Source: JADMIH01 sp035274425
GTDB lineage: Bacteria; Chloroflexota; Chloroflexia; QHBQ01; JADMIH01
DNA: 64,000 bases
Assembly (NCBI GenBank): GCA_035274425.1
Contig: DATEOC010000058.1
Span: forward strand, 34,106 to 98,105
Direction: 5' to 3'
Positions 1 through 8,119 of the stretch are shown one piece after another; the stretch's first letter is position 1; each line of letters begins with the position of its first letter. Under the pieces are notes generated by a model, which worked only from the letters and a program-made list of their open reading frames with translations, made no database searches and was not told the origin of the DNA. The position numbers and the translations under genes are program-made.

Positions 1-2
1 TG

Positions 3-929
3 CTCACGCCTTACGTGCAAGCAGTAGGCACCCTACCGGAGGGTGCGTCATCCGGTTATGGCGTGTATATCTCAAAGAAGCCACGCGGTACGCGGCTCAT
101 CACGCGTGGCGGCACGAGCGATTACTCCCATGCAGGCTACGAGCATTTCGTGGACGAAGATGTTGTACTGATCATGCTCGCCAGCAGAGACAATTTCCCC
201 GTGCGCGTGGTGGAGGAGAACCTGGTCAGCATTATCTTTGGCCCATCCACTCCCGCTTTCCCACCAGCAGCCATGGTCGAGCTTACCGCTTCGGAGCTTG
301 ATGAATACTGCGGCGTATACCTGTTGCCTTCGGGCGCTAAACTTTCGATTGGTGCCACAGAGAGCGCACTTGTGATTACCCCAAGCGGACAGGAGGCGAT
401 CAATCTCTTCATGGAGGCCGACCCTCAGCAGCTTGCCCACTATGCGGAGCTTAATGCCCTTGCAACTTCTATAGTCGAGGCGATGGCCGTGGGGGACTTT
501 GGGCCTCTGGAGGTGGTAACTCCGCCGGAGAGGGTGCAGCCGCGCAGGCGACATTTCGAGAAATTATGGCAGTCGTGGTCGGACTCGTACACCGGATACC
601 GGGTGATCGGCACTGCGCCTAGCTCGCTATTACGCTCTGTTGGCGCGGCGGCAACAATCGTGGCGCTAGATATGAAGGATGGCCTGGAGTACCTGACCTT
701 CTTATGGAAAGATGGGGAGCTTGACGGGACAATCAATGGATTGGTTGAGCAGCGGGCTACCGTGGCGGTGTCCCATGCATCTACTGAGTTTGTCGCGTTC
801 AACCTGATAACTGAGGTCTCGACGCCGATCCGCTTTCACCTCACGTCCGAAGGCAAAGCCACAAAGCTGTCTGTCCGTCCGGATGAGGGCGAGTATGAAT
901 CAAGAGTGGCTTACCGGGAAGAGCAGTAA
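3..929 (+). CDS. Serine beta-lactamase-like hydrolase, C-terminal part
   Basis: The frame is open at the left window edge, so the N-terminus, including any SxxK and YxN catalytic motifs, is not visible. The first visible residues (YGVYI, then TRGGTSDYSHAG followed by a hydrophobic strand and an ASRDN turn) look like the last strands of the beta-lactamase/transpeptidase fold, where an HSGG- or KTG-like motif precedes a strand ending in N. About 200 further residues follow with no domain I recognise; many members of this family carry such C-terminal tails. It ends 2 bases before the next gene, suggesting co-transcription. The family call rests on the short N-terminal stretch only. Confidence 0.55.
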   Translation, partial: LTPYVQAVGTLPEGASSGYGVYISKKPRGTRLITRGGTSDYSHAGYEHFVDEDVVLIMLASRDNFPVRVVEENLVSIIFGPSTPAFPPAAMVELTASELDEYCGVYLLPSGAKLSIGATESALVITPSGQEAINLFMEADPQQLAHYAELNALATSIVEAMAVGDFGPLEVVTPPERVQPRRRHFEKLWQSWSDSYTGYRVIGTAPSSLLRSVGAAATIVALDMKDGLEYLTFLWKDGELDGTINGLVEQRATVAVSHASTEFVAFNLITEVSTPIRFHLTSEGKATKLSVRPDEGEYESRVAYREEQ

Positions 930-931
930 CG

Positions 932-1447
932 ATGCCCAATGTACGCACGCATGACGTCATAACGATAGCTTCGGCGGCTGTGATGGTGCCGGTGGCGCTC
1001 AACTCAGGTCTGCCGCAGATGGACGCGGTGAATACCGCGGTGCTGACTGGCACATACCTTGCTTCTGGGTTGCTATTCAGTCCCGACCTCGACACGCATT
1101 CGAGGCCGTACAGGCGGTGGGGACCGTTCAGGTGGATATGGCTCCCTTACAAGGCGCTCGTGCCCCACCGAAGCTGGGTATCGCACAGCTTCGTGTTGGG
1201 GCCTCTATTAAGAGTGCTTTACTTCGTAGGGATAGTGGGGCTGATCGCGGCGCTGGGGATAGGGCTAATCAATCTGATGGTCCCGGTAGACCCCACAGGC
1301 ACGATGCTCAACATAGCGGTCGCAGGGAGGGTATGGACTGAGCAGCACCTCCCCACGATAGCCTACGCGACAGCCGGACTCATCCTGGGGGGAGCGTCCC
1401 ATACGCTTGCCGATATCGTTTTCAGCAAGGTAAAGAGGATGTTCTGA
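932..1447 (+). CDS. DUF2227-type putative metal-binding membrane protein
   Basis: A 171-residue protein with the family's hallmark blocks: RTHD near the N-terminus, SPDLDTHSRPYRRWG at about residue 50, PHRSWVSHS at about 80, and a C-terminal GGASHTLADI. The repeated His/Asp clusters next to hydrophobic segments suggest a membrane protein with a metal site, resembling YdjM/DUF457-type hydrolases. The function of the family is unknown. The ATG lies 2 bases after the stop of the upstream hydrolase. The stop codon TGA is the first triplet of a GTGATGC-type repeat (1445-1468). Confidence 0.8.
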   Translation: MPNVRTHDVITIASAAVMVPVALNSGLPQMDAVNTAVLTGTYLASGLLFSPDLDTHSRPYRRWGPFRWIWLPYKALVPHRSWVSHSFVLGPLLRVLYFVGIVGLIAALGIGLINLMVPVDPTGTMLNIAVAGRVWTEQHLPTIAYATAGLILGGASHTLADIVFSKVKRMF

Positions 1448-1468
1448 AACGTGATGCGTGATGCGTGA
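1445..1468. repeat. GTGATGC-type simple repeat, overlapping a stop codon
   Basis: A degenerate tandem of TGAAACG / TGATGCG units. Relatives of this repeat lie at 19691-19738, 21777-21842, 23421-23449, 23530-23550 and 58714-58727. Here its first TGA is the stop codon of the DUF2227 gene. Confidence 0.8.
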
Positions 1469-1504
1469 ATAGCCAGGATGTTAAGAACACTGAGAGTGGT
1501 TTGT

Positions 1505-1528
1505 AGGGGCGGTTCGCGAACCGCCCCT
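1505..1528. repeat. GTAGGGGCG-type palindrome
   Basis: A perfect 24-base palindrome (arm AGGGGCGGTTCG), 19 bases upstream of the pyrophosphatase start. Others of the same design, with the same outer GTAGGGGC but different inner arms, lie at 20766-20794, 29451-29476, 39903-39931 and 42626-42653. It can form a strong hairpin, but there is no T-tract to support a terminator call. Confidence 0.8.
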
Positions 1529-1547
1529 AAGGGGGTTTTTAAGGAGT

Positions 1548-2105
1548 ATGGCACGCAAGACCGCCACACACGATCCATTTGCCCGCATCAGCCCCTTCGA
1601 CGAGGAGTCGGGCGATCTCAACGTGATTATCGAGACGCCGAAAGGGTGCCGCAACAAGTTCGACTACGACCCGGAGCTGGGCATCTTCAGGTTGGGTGGG
1701 GTGCTTCCGGCGGGGGCGGTCTTTCCGTTCGACTTCGGGTTCGTGCCCCAGACATTGGGCGAGGATGGCGACCCGCTCGACGTGCTGCTGATAATGGACG
1801 AGCCTGCCTTCACTGGGTGCCTCGTCCCGGCGCGGCTTATCGGGGTGATCCGGGCCAACCAGACCGAGCGCGATGGCGATACCATGCGTAACGACCGCCT
1901 GATCGCCGTCGCCGCCAATTCGCACGACCACGGCGAAATCGAGTCCCTGTCGCAACTCAACGACAACCTGTTGGACGAGATCGAGCACTTCTTCGTGTCG
2001 TACAACCAGATCAAGGGGAAGAAGTTCAAGCCGCTAGGTCGCTCCGGAGCTAACCGCGCCAGGAGATTGGTGGATGAGGGGATAAAGAAATACAAGCTGA
2101 GCTAA
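1548..2105 (+). CDS. ppa: Inorganic pyrophosphatase
   Basis: Hydrolyses pyrophosphate to two phosphates in the cytoplasm, pulling nucleic acid and other biosyntheses forward. The 185-residue length fits soluble family I enzymes. The family signature with its metal-binding Asp residues is present as DGDPLDVL at about residue 78, preceded by FPFDFGFVPQT, and KPLG follows near residue 160. The AAGGAG ribosome site (1541-1546) sits only one base from the ATG, unusually close, but no better start precedes the conserved core. Confidence 0.93.
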   Translation: MARKTATHDPFARISPFDEESGDLNVIIETPKGCRNKFDYDPELGIFRLGGVLPAGAVFPFDFGFVPQTLGEDGDPLDVLLIMDEPAFTGCLVPARLIGVIRANQTERDGDTMRNDRLIAVAANSHDHGEIESLSQLNDNLLDEIEHFFVSYNQIKGKKFKPLGRSGANRARRLVDEGIKKYKLS

Positions 2106-2454
2106 GGTACTACCAGCAGAGTAAAGGTCAGGTCGTGCCCAGCATAATGGCCTGTAACCTCCCAACAACCAAGTTCGGGGAACTCCAGGCACCATAATAT
2201 GCGCAGCGCGAATTCAGGGCACCCTCCATCCCTATTGTCCGGCTTTGCATACTGCATAGTGGCATACTTTATGCAGAATTAATCCTAGAGCGAAGTGCAG
2301 AGGACCAAGCAGGATAAGCTGAATAGCGTCAGGAGAGGAGATTGACAAGCAGCGCTCTATTTCACGTCACAAGATGTGTCTCTTCTTGCTATCTTATATT
2401 CTTCTTTGCATTATCAATAGCACATCATAGCACTAGAATGCGGAGGAAAAGTAA
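2106..2454. other. Gene-free region upstream of the first propeller/SLH gene
   Basis: No ORF with family resemblance and no strong hairpin terminator seen. Short repeats of GCATA/TGCATA occur around 2245-2280. The last bases hold the ribosome site GGAGG (2442-2446) for the GTG start at 2455. Any promoter for that gene should lie here, but no convincing -35/-10 pair was found. Confidence 0.5.
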
Positions 2455-4659
2455 GTGCCAAACAGAGCTGAAAATGACGACTGCGTGGGTAGGTTGGGTA
2501 GTTGGCGCCTTCCGGGGATAATAGCGCTTCTATTAATACTCACTGGATTACTTGGATTATTCACGCGCGAAACTTTCGCTGGCTTAGTGTCAACCAACAG
2601 GTTGAATTCAGTTGAACAACGCGGAGGAAATTCACCGGCAGGTATTGTCAGCGAACTACCGCTACCGCAGACCCCGCCGTGTGACCTGATGTGGAGAGCC
2701 GTTACAGCCCCCGATCCCGATAACTTTGGGTACTTCCGCGGCGCAGATTCACTCTCTACCCCCGACGTGTGGGCCGTAGGAGCCTACAATCCCTTCGTAG
2801 GGAGCGGTCTTCGCACTCGCACTATTCACTGGGACGGCACCCAATGGTTGCCCGTCACCAGCCCCAATCCTTCCTCAACGAGCAATTACCTCAACGATGT
2901 CGTAGCTCTCGCCCCCAACGATATCTGGGCTGTGGGCGCCTTTGAGAATGAGAATCAGCAAGCAGTACCATTGACCATGCACTGGGACGGCACCCAATGG
3001 ACAACCGTCTCGGTGCCTCCACTTCCTCTTGTCTCGGGCACACTTACCGCTGTTGACGCTATTGCTTCTAATGACGTCTGGGCTGTTGGCTTCACGGGCC
3101 TGCGCGCTCTTACCATTCACTGGGATGGAACACAGTGGACTAGAGTAACCAGTACTGTGAACGCGTTCCGGAGCTATCTGACCGATGTAGACGCGGTTAC
3201 TGCCACCGACGTCTGGGCTGTTGGCTTTACTGCTGCGGATGGAGGCCAGAACCAAACCCTAACAATGCACTGGAACGGCACCCAGTGGTCCGTTATATCA
3301 AGCCCTAATAGTGCTGCTCCAGGTAACACACTTTATGCAGTCAAAGCGTTAGCCTCTAATAACGTATGGGCGGTGGGCCAATCGAGTGGAGGCCCGAACC
3401 CCTTTCAGACGCTCATAGAACAGTGGGATGGCACGCAATGGTCAATAGTCACAAGCCCAAATGTGGTTGGCACCGATATCAGCAACGGCCTCTTTGGCGT
3501 TGACGCACTGTCCGCTACAGATATGTGGGCTGTTGGCTACTACGAGGGACCAAGCGCGGAAGGCGTCCTACTGGAGCATTGGGATGGAGCGCAATGGTCA
3601 ATCGATTCGGCAGTTATCAGTGGTAGGCTGTATGGTGTTACGATGTCGGCGAGCAACAACGTATGGGGTGTGGGACAGAAAGTAGATAATAAGCCCCTTC
3701 TGGTGTGGTACAGCGATCAATGCCCTGCTACAACGCCTACCCCTACCATCACTTCCGTGCCTCCCACCGCCACATCCACTCCTACCCACACTACTACCGC
3801 GACATCTACACAAGTTCCTCCAACCCCCACCCATACATCAACCGCCACACGCACAAGCACACCAACCAGCACAAATACAATTGCACCTACTCAGACCCCA
3901 GGCGGCTCTACAGCTACCCCCATTCCGACGAATACTGCCACAAGCACTCTTACCAGCACGCCAACCATCGCGCCTACCAACACTTCTGTGCCTCCTACCA
4001 TCACGCCTACAGCAGTGACTCCCACAGCATGCACGATCAGCTTCACAGACGTGCCTTCGGACAGCACTTTCTACACGTGGATACGGTGTCTTGCTTGCAG
4101 AGGTATTATATCTGGTTACTCGGATGGAACCTTCAAGCCTGGTAACGAAATCACACGTAGCCAGATAGCCAAGATAGTATCCAATGCCGCAGGCTTCTCC
4201 GAAGACCCAGGAACCCAGATATACGCAGATGTAGATCCAACCCACACCTTCTATACATGGATCAACAGGTTATCCATGAGAGGATACATGGGAGGCTATC
4301 CTTGTGGGTTAGTTCCTGAGGAGCCATGTGACCCACCAGCTAACAGGCCATACTTCAGACCATTCGCTAATGCGACTCGTGGGCAGCTAGCCAAGATAGT
4401 AGCCAGTGCGGCAGGAGTGGGGGGTACACCAACTGGACTGTACTTCACTGATGTTCCTGAGGATAACCCCTTCTACTTATGGATCATGCAACTCACCAAC
4501 CTGGGTGTGATGTCAGGTTATCCATGCGGTGGAGAGGGAGAGCCTTGTGATGAGGCAAACCGGCCATACTTCCGGCCTTTCACTAATGTGACGAGAGGAC
4601 AAGCATCAAAGATAGTCGCTAATACCTTCTATCCCGATTGCAACACTCCTTCACGATAG
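2455..4659 (+). CDS. Secreted seven-blade propeller protein with SLH cell-surface anchor
   Basis: A 734-residue exported protein. Residues about 19-45 form a hydrophobic export segment. Residues about 75-425 contain seven copies of a blade built as WDGTQW, SPN, then a short loop and DVWAVG. A Thr/Pro-rich linker (about 425-525) follows, then three SLH domains to the end (FTDVPSDSTFYTWI, ISGYSDGTF). SLH domains bind secondary cell-wall polymers, so the propeller is expected on the outside. Cys pairs recur in the SLH region (CLAC; YPCG...EPCD), suggesting disulfides. Start is GTG with GGAGG eight bases upstream. It is the only + strand member and the only single-propeller member of the five-gene family. 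Confidence 0.88.
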   Translation: MPNRAENDDCVGRLGSWRLPGIIALLLILTGLLGLFTRETFAGLVSTNRLNSVEQRGGNSPAGIVSELPLPQTPPCDLMWRAVTAPDPDNFGYFRGADSLSTPDVWAVGAYNPFVGSGLRTRTIHWDGTQWLPVTSPNPSSTSNYLNDVVALAPNDIWAVGAFENENQQAVPLTMHWDGTQWTTVSVPPLPLVSGTLTAVDAIASNDVWAVGFTGLRALTIHWDGTQWTRVTSTVNAFRSYLTDVDAVTATDVWAVGFTAADGGQNQTLTMHWNGTQWSVISSPNSAAPGNTLYAVKALASNNVWAVGQSSGGPNPFQTLIEQWDGTQWSIVTSPNVVGTDISNGLFGVDALSATDMWAVGYYEGPSAEGVLLEHWDGAQWSIDSAVISGRLYGVTMSASNNVWGVGQKVDNKPLLVWYSDQCPATTPTPTITSVPPTATSTPTHTTTATSTQVPPTPTHTSTATRTSTPTSTNTIAPTQTPGGSTATPIPTNTATSTLTSTPTIAPTNTSVPPTITPTAVTPTACTISFTDVPSDSTFYTWIRCLACRGIISGYSDGTFKPGNEITRSQIAKIVSNAAGFSEDPGTQIYADVDPTHTFYTWINRLSMRGYMGGYPCGLVPEEPCDPPANRPYFRPFANATRGQLAKIVASAAGVGGTPTGLYFTDVPEDNPFYLWIMQLTNLGVMSGYPCGGEGEPCDEANRPYFRPFTNVTRGQASKIVANTFYPDCNTPSR

Positions 4660-4883
4660 TTGCGATGACCAAGCTATTATAGAGAGGCACGCGTTGGCAT
4701 TAGGCCCGGGGAAACGTCATAGTCACTGTCTGATTATGTATACTTGATCACTATCAAGTTGTCTTCGTTGCACACTACATAATAGCATAAGTTCCAAGCA
4801 CCATGCCAAGCCGGAACGCTTGACAGCAGCGCCAACCACCGATCGGCTTCGACGCAATTCCCTGTGTATTGTTATTAGTACAT

Positions 4884-4923
4884 CAAGAAGTAAGGAGGCC
4901 CCACAAGGCCTCCTTACTTCTTG
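4884..4923. terminator. Bidirectional hairpin terminator between converging surface-protein genes
   Basis: A perfect 17-base-arm hairpin (arm CAAGAAGTAAGGAGGCC, loop CCACAA) between the stops at 4659 (+) and 4946 (-). No long T-tract follows on either strand, but stem length and position support termination, best for the - strand gene. Confidence 0.75.
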
Positions 4924-4945
4924 TATTCCCTACGAAGTGCCTAAC

Positions 4946-7804
4946 TTACCTGACCTGGCAGCCGGGGAAGAAGGCGTTAGCTACTATCTTCGAGCTTTGG
5001 CCGCGAGTGGCGTTGTTGCCTGGGCGGAAGTACGGCCTGTTTTCAGGTCCACAAGGCTCGTTTTCGCCACCGCACGCGTAGCCACCCATTATGCCTTGAG
5101 AGGCGAGGCGCTCTACCCACAGGTAGAAGGAGCTGCCGGGAGCTACATCCTCGAAGGTCTGTCCGGTGGGGTCGTTACTGAACCCGGCGGCGTTGGATAC
5201 TATCTTCGAGATTTGCCCTCGCGTGGCGTTAGCGTTGGGTCGGAAGTACGGCAGGTTCTCAGCGCCGCAAGCCTCACCTTCGCCGCCGCACGCATACCCG
5301 CCTATGTAACCCCTGCCCGCGAGCCTGTTCACCCAGTCGTAGAAGGTGCTGCCGGGCGGTATATCCTCGAACCGCTGCGGCCCTGGGTCTTCGCTAAAGC
5401 CCGCGGAGTTGGAGACGATCTTCGATAGCTGCCCGCGAGTGATGTTGGCGTTCGGGCGGAATGTGCCATCGGAGTAGCCGTTGATGATGCCGCGACAGAC
5501 CATGCACTGTATGAACGAGTAGAAGGTGTTGTCCGGCTCTACGTCGGAGAAGGCTGCCGGGCCGAACTGCTCGGCGAGCGTGAGGGTCGTGCCGTTGTCG
5601 GCGTACTGCCCGACGGCCCATATATCGTTGGTGGCGGCTGCGGTTACAGCGTACATCGTGTTGCGCTCGTCGTTGGCGTTCGGGCTTCCGACCGTGTTCC
5701 AGCTGGTGCCGTTCCAGCGCATTATGAGCGTCTGCTCGCCTCCGTTGCTGTAGCTGCCCACCGCCCACACGTGCCCGGCTTGCACGGCGTCCACGTCATA
5801 GAGGGCGCTCATGGAGGCGGCGAAGCCGGTGCTGACCTGCGTCCACGCGGTGCCGTCCCAGTGGAGGGTAAGGGCCTGGGTGCTTCCCGTCTGGCCGGAG
5901 TAGCCGACCGCCCAGGCGTCGTTAGCCGATATTGCCGAGACGGCCCGCAGGTAGTTGGACACGCCCGCGACGTTAGGGGTTGTGACCTGTGCCCATGCCG
6001 TGCCATTCCACCGGAGGACGAGAGTCTGGTCAGCGCTGGAGCTACCGGTGCGGTAGCTGCCCACGGCCCAGGCATCATTGGCCGAAAGTGCGTACACATC
6101 CCTCAACTGGGCATCGTAGCCCATGTCGGGCGTAGTTACGACGCTCCACTGAGTGCCGTTCCAGCGCATAGCCAGGGGCTTGTCGCTGCTTGAATATCCA
6201 ACGGCCCAGGCGTCACTCGCGGATAGCGCGTCTACGCCGTAGAGGAAGTTCGCGCCCGCGCCATCGTTGGGGCTGGCTACTATACTCCACGCTGAGCCGT
6301 TCCAGTGCATGCTGAGCGTCTGCTCAGGGGATGCGCCGGACTTAGAATGCCCGACTGCCCACACGTCGTTGTATGCCGTGCCCGATACCGACCACAGGTA
6401 GCTGCCGACGCTGGCGGAAGGCTCGACGTTGGGGCTGGTGACGATATCCCAGCTACTACCGTTCCAGCGCTCGACCAGGGTACGAGCGGAAACGCCTGTA
6501 TGCCCGACTGCCCAGATGTCGTTAGAGGCTACCGCGTCAACGCCGTAGAGGCCGTTCATCATGGAGCCGTCGGTCTGGTCTGGGACTACATTCCACAGCC
6601 CGCCTGTGCGGTGGGCTACGTATGCCTCGTCTACGTTGCTACCTGTTGCGCGTCCCTTGCCGACCGTCCACAGGTCGCCGGAGGTGCCTTTAGCGACGTT
6701 GAAAAGGGTGCTGCTGTTAGAGCTGATAGAGGGGCCGCCTCCACGACTCCATGATGAGCCATTCCAGTGTCCGGTCACGGGGACGATGCTGCCTGTATTC
6801 TCATCGTAATCGAAGCCTACCGCCCACACGTCGCTCGCGGAGAAGGCGACCACTTCATTGAGCGCGCCGCCCCCTGAGCTATTGGCGATGCTCCACGAAG
6901 AGCCGTTATAGTGGAGGGCCAGCGTCGTAGGTAGGTCCAGATCATAAGTGCCCACCGCCCATACGTCGCTCGCTGATACCATCGTGACGCCGTACAGGAA
7001 GTTGGGGACTGATCCTGAGTTGGGGCTGGCCACCGTGCTCCATGCGGTGCCGTTCCAGTGTGCGGTGAGGGTCTGCTCAGGGGAGGAGCCTGACGTTCGG
7101 TACTTGCCCACGGCCCAGATGTCGTTGGCGGAGATAGCGTCTACGTCATAGAAGGCGCTCATCGAGCCGAGGACGATGCTCGGCATGACCAGCCACTGGG
7201 TACCGTCCCAGCGTATCGTCACGGTCTGCTCCAGGCCCGCGTGGCCGAAGCTGCCCACGGCCCACACGTTGTCGGAGGCGAGCGCTTTGACGCCCTGGAG
7301 ATTGCTGCTGACCGAGCCGAGGTTGGGCACGGTAACGAGGTTCCACTGCTCGCCGTCCCAGTGCATCGAGATGGCCCCGACGCCGACGGCCCATCCGACA
7401 GCCCACACGTCATCAGACGCCAGGCCTGACACTTCCAGGAGGTAGTTGCCACCCGTCCCGACGTTGGGGCTGGCTACTATACCCCACTGCGCGCCGTCCC
7501 AATGCTCGATCAGGGTGCGGTCTGCTCCGGAGCTGTTGCGGTAGGTGCCGACGGCCCACACGTCACTCGCCGAGATTACGGTCACGCCGTTGAGGGAGCT
7601 GACGATGGGAGAGGTCGAGCTGTTTGGGCTGCTGACAACCCTGCCGGTGATGGCGGCGCATGGGACCACTGTGGCAGGTACTTCGGGCTGCTCGATCTGT
7701 GAATAGACTGGCGTGCCTGCCAGGGCGGGGCTGCCCGCGGCAAGGGTGATCGCGGCTATAGCCCCTGCGAGGGCGAGCCATAGGATAGTCAGGATACGTT
7801 TCAT
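4946..7804 (-). CDS. Secreted 14-blade double-propeller protein with three SLH domains
   Basis: A 952-residue paralogue of the 2455 gene. A signal peptide (MKRILTILWLALAG) with an Ala-rich cleavage region is followed by 14 DVWAVG-type blades of about 45-55 residues, then directly three SLH domains (about residues 745-952) without the Thr/Pro linker. The blades carry WNGTAW and SPN motifs. Cys pairs (CMVC; YACGGEGEACG) recur in the SLH region. Start ATG has GGAGGT seven bases upstream. Fourteen blades suggest two seven-bladed propellers in tandem. The ligand or substrate is unknown. Confidence 0.88.
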   Translation of the reverse strand: MKRILTILWLALAGAIAAITLAAGSPALAGTPVYSQIEQPEVPATVVPCAAITGRVVSSPNSSTSPIVSSLNGVTVISASDVWAVGTYRNSSGADRTLIEHWDGAQWGIVASPNVGTGGNYLLEVSGLASDDVWAVGWAVGVGAISMHWDGEQWNLVTVPNLGSVSSNLQGVKALASDNVWAVGSFGHAGLEQTVTIRWDGTQWLVMPSIVLGSMSAFYDVDAISANDIWAVGKYRTSGSSPEQTLTAHWNGTAWSTVASPNSGSVPNFLYGVTMVSASDVWAVGTYDLDLPTTLALHYNGSSWSIANSSGGGALNEVVAFSASDVWAVGFDYDENTGSIVPVTGHWNGSSWSRGGGPSISSNSSTLFNVAKGTSGDLWTVGKGRATGSNVDEAYVAHRTGGLWNVVPDQTDGSMMNGLYGVDAVASNDIWAVGHTGVSARTLVERWNGSSWDIVTSPNVEPSASVGSYLWSVSGTAYNDVWAVGHSKSGASPEQTLSMHWNGSAWSIVASPNDGAGANFLYGVDALSASDAWAVGYSSSDKPLAMRWNGTQWSVVTTPDMGYDAQLRDVYALSANDAWAVGSYRTGSSSADQTLVLRWNGTAWAQVTTPNVAGVSNYLRAVSAISANDAWAVGYSGQTGSTQALTLHWDGTAWTQVSTGFAASMSALYDVDAVQAGHVWAVGSYSNGGEQTLIMRWNGTSWNTVGSPNANDERNTMYAVTAAATNDIWAVGQYADNGTTLTLAEQFGPAAFSDVEPDNTFYSFIQCMVCRGIINGYSDGTFRPNANITRGQLSKIVSNSAGFSEDPGPQRFEDIPPGSTFYDWVNRLAGRGYIGGYACGGEGEACGAENLPYFRPNANATRGQISKIVSNAAGFSNDPTGQTFEDVAPGSSFYLWVERLASQGIMGGYACGGENEPCGPENRPYFRPGNNATRGQSSKIVANAFFPGCQVR

Positions 7805-8119
7805 CGGGTGTACCTCCGGTATTTATGTGGTGAATTGAATGAGGGGAAAATGAGGCGCGATATGTGCGCCTTAATGACGGTTCGGCATCCAAGTCTACCA
7901 AAGAGGCAGCCTGAAAAGATAGGCGAATAGTACAAAAGGGGGGTGGTCATGGTACGAAAGGGTGGGGGAGGGTAGTACCGAAGTCGCAGGGTCCGGCTTC
8001 GGACTTACGCGTATGAGAGGTCTGACATCCTGGTACATGTAAACAGGCTGCATAATACGTGCCAAACCAGAATAAGCCCGCCAATACTCGGCGGGCTTGT
8101 TGGTCTTCGTGATTGGTAG
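7805..8119. other. Gene-free spacer between surface-protein genes
   Basis: No gene seen. The half near 7805 is the leader of the 4946-7804 gene; the other end holds a hairpin (8074-8098). A G-rich stretch lies near 7935-7975. No clear promoter hexamers recognised. Confidence 0.5.
8074..8098 (-). terminator. Hairpin terminator after the 8120-10972 gene
   Basis: Nine-base GC-rich arms AAGCCCGCC / GGCGGGCTT around a 7-base loop, starting 21 bases past the stop of the gene on the - strand. The following T-run is short (TTATTCT), so efficiency is uncertain. Confidence 0.65.

Noticed and set aside
7920..7980. G-rich stretch as a regulatory quadruplex
   Set aside because: The G-runs are irregularly spaced and far from a start codon; evidence is too weak.
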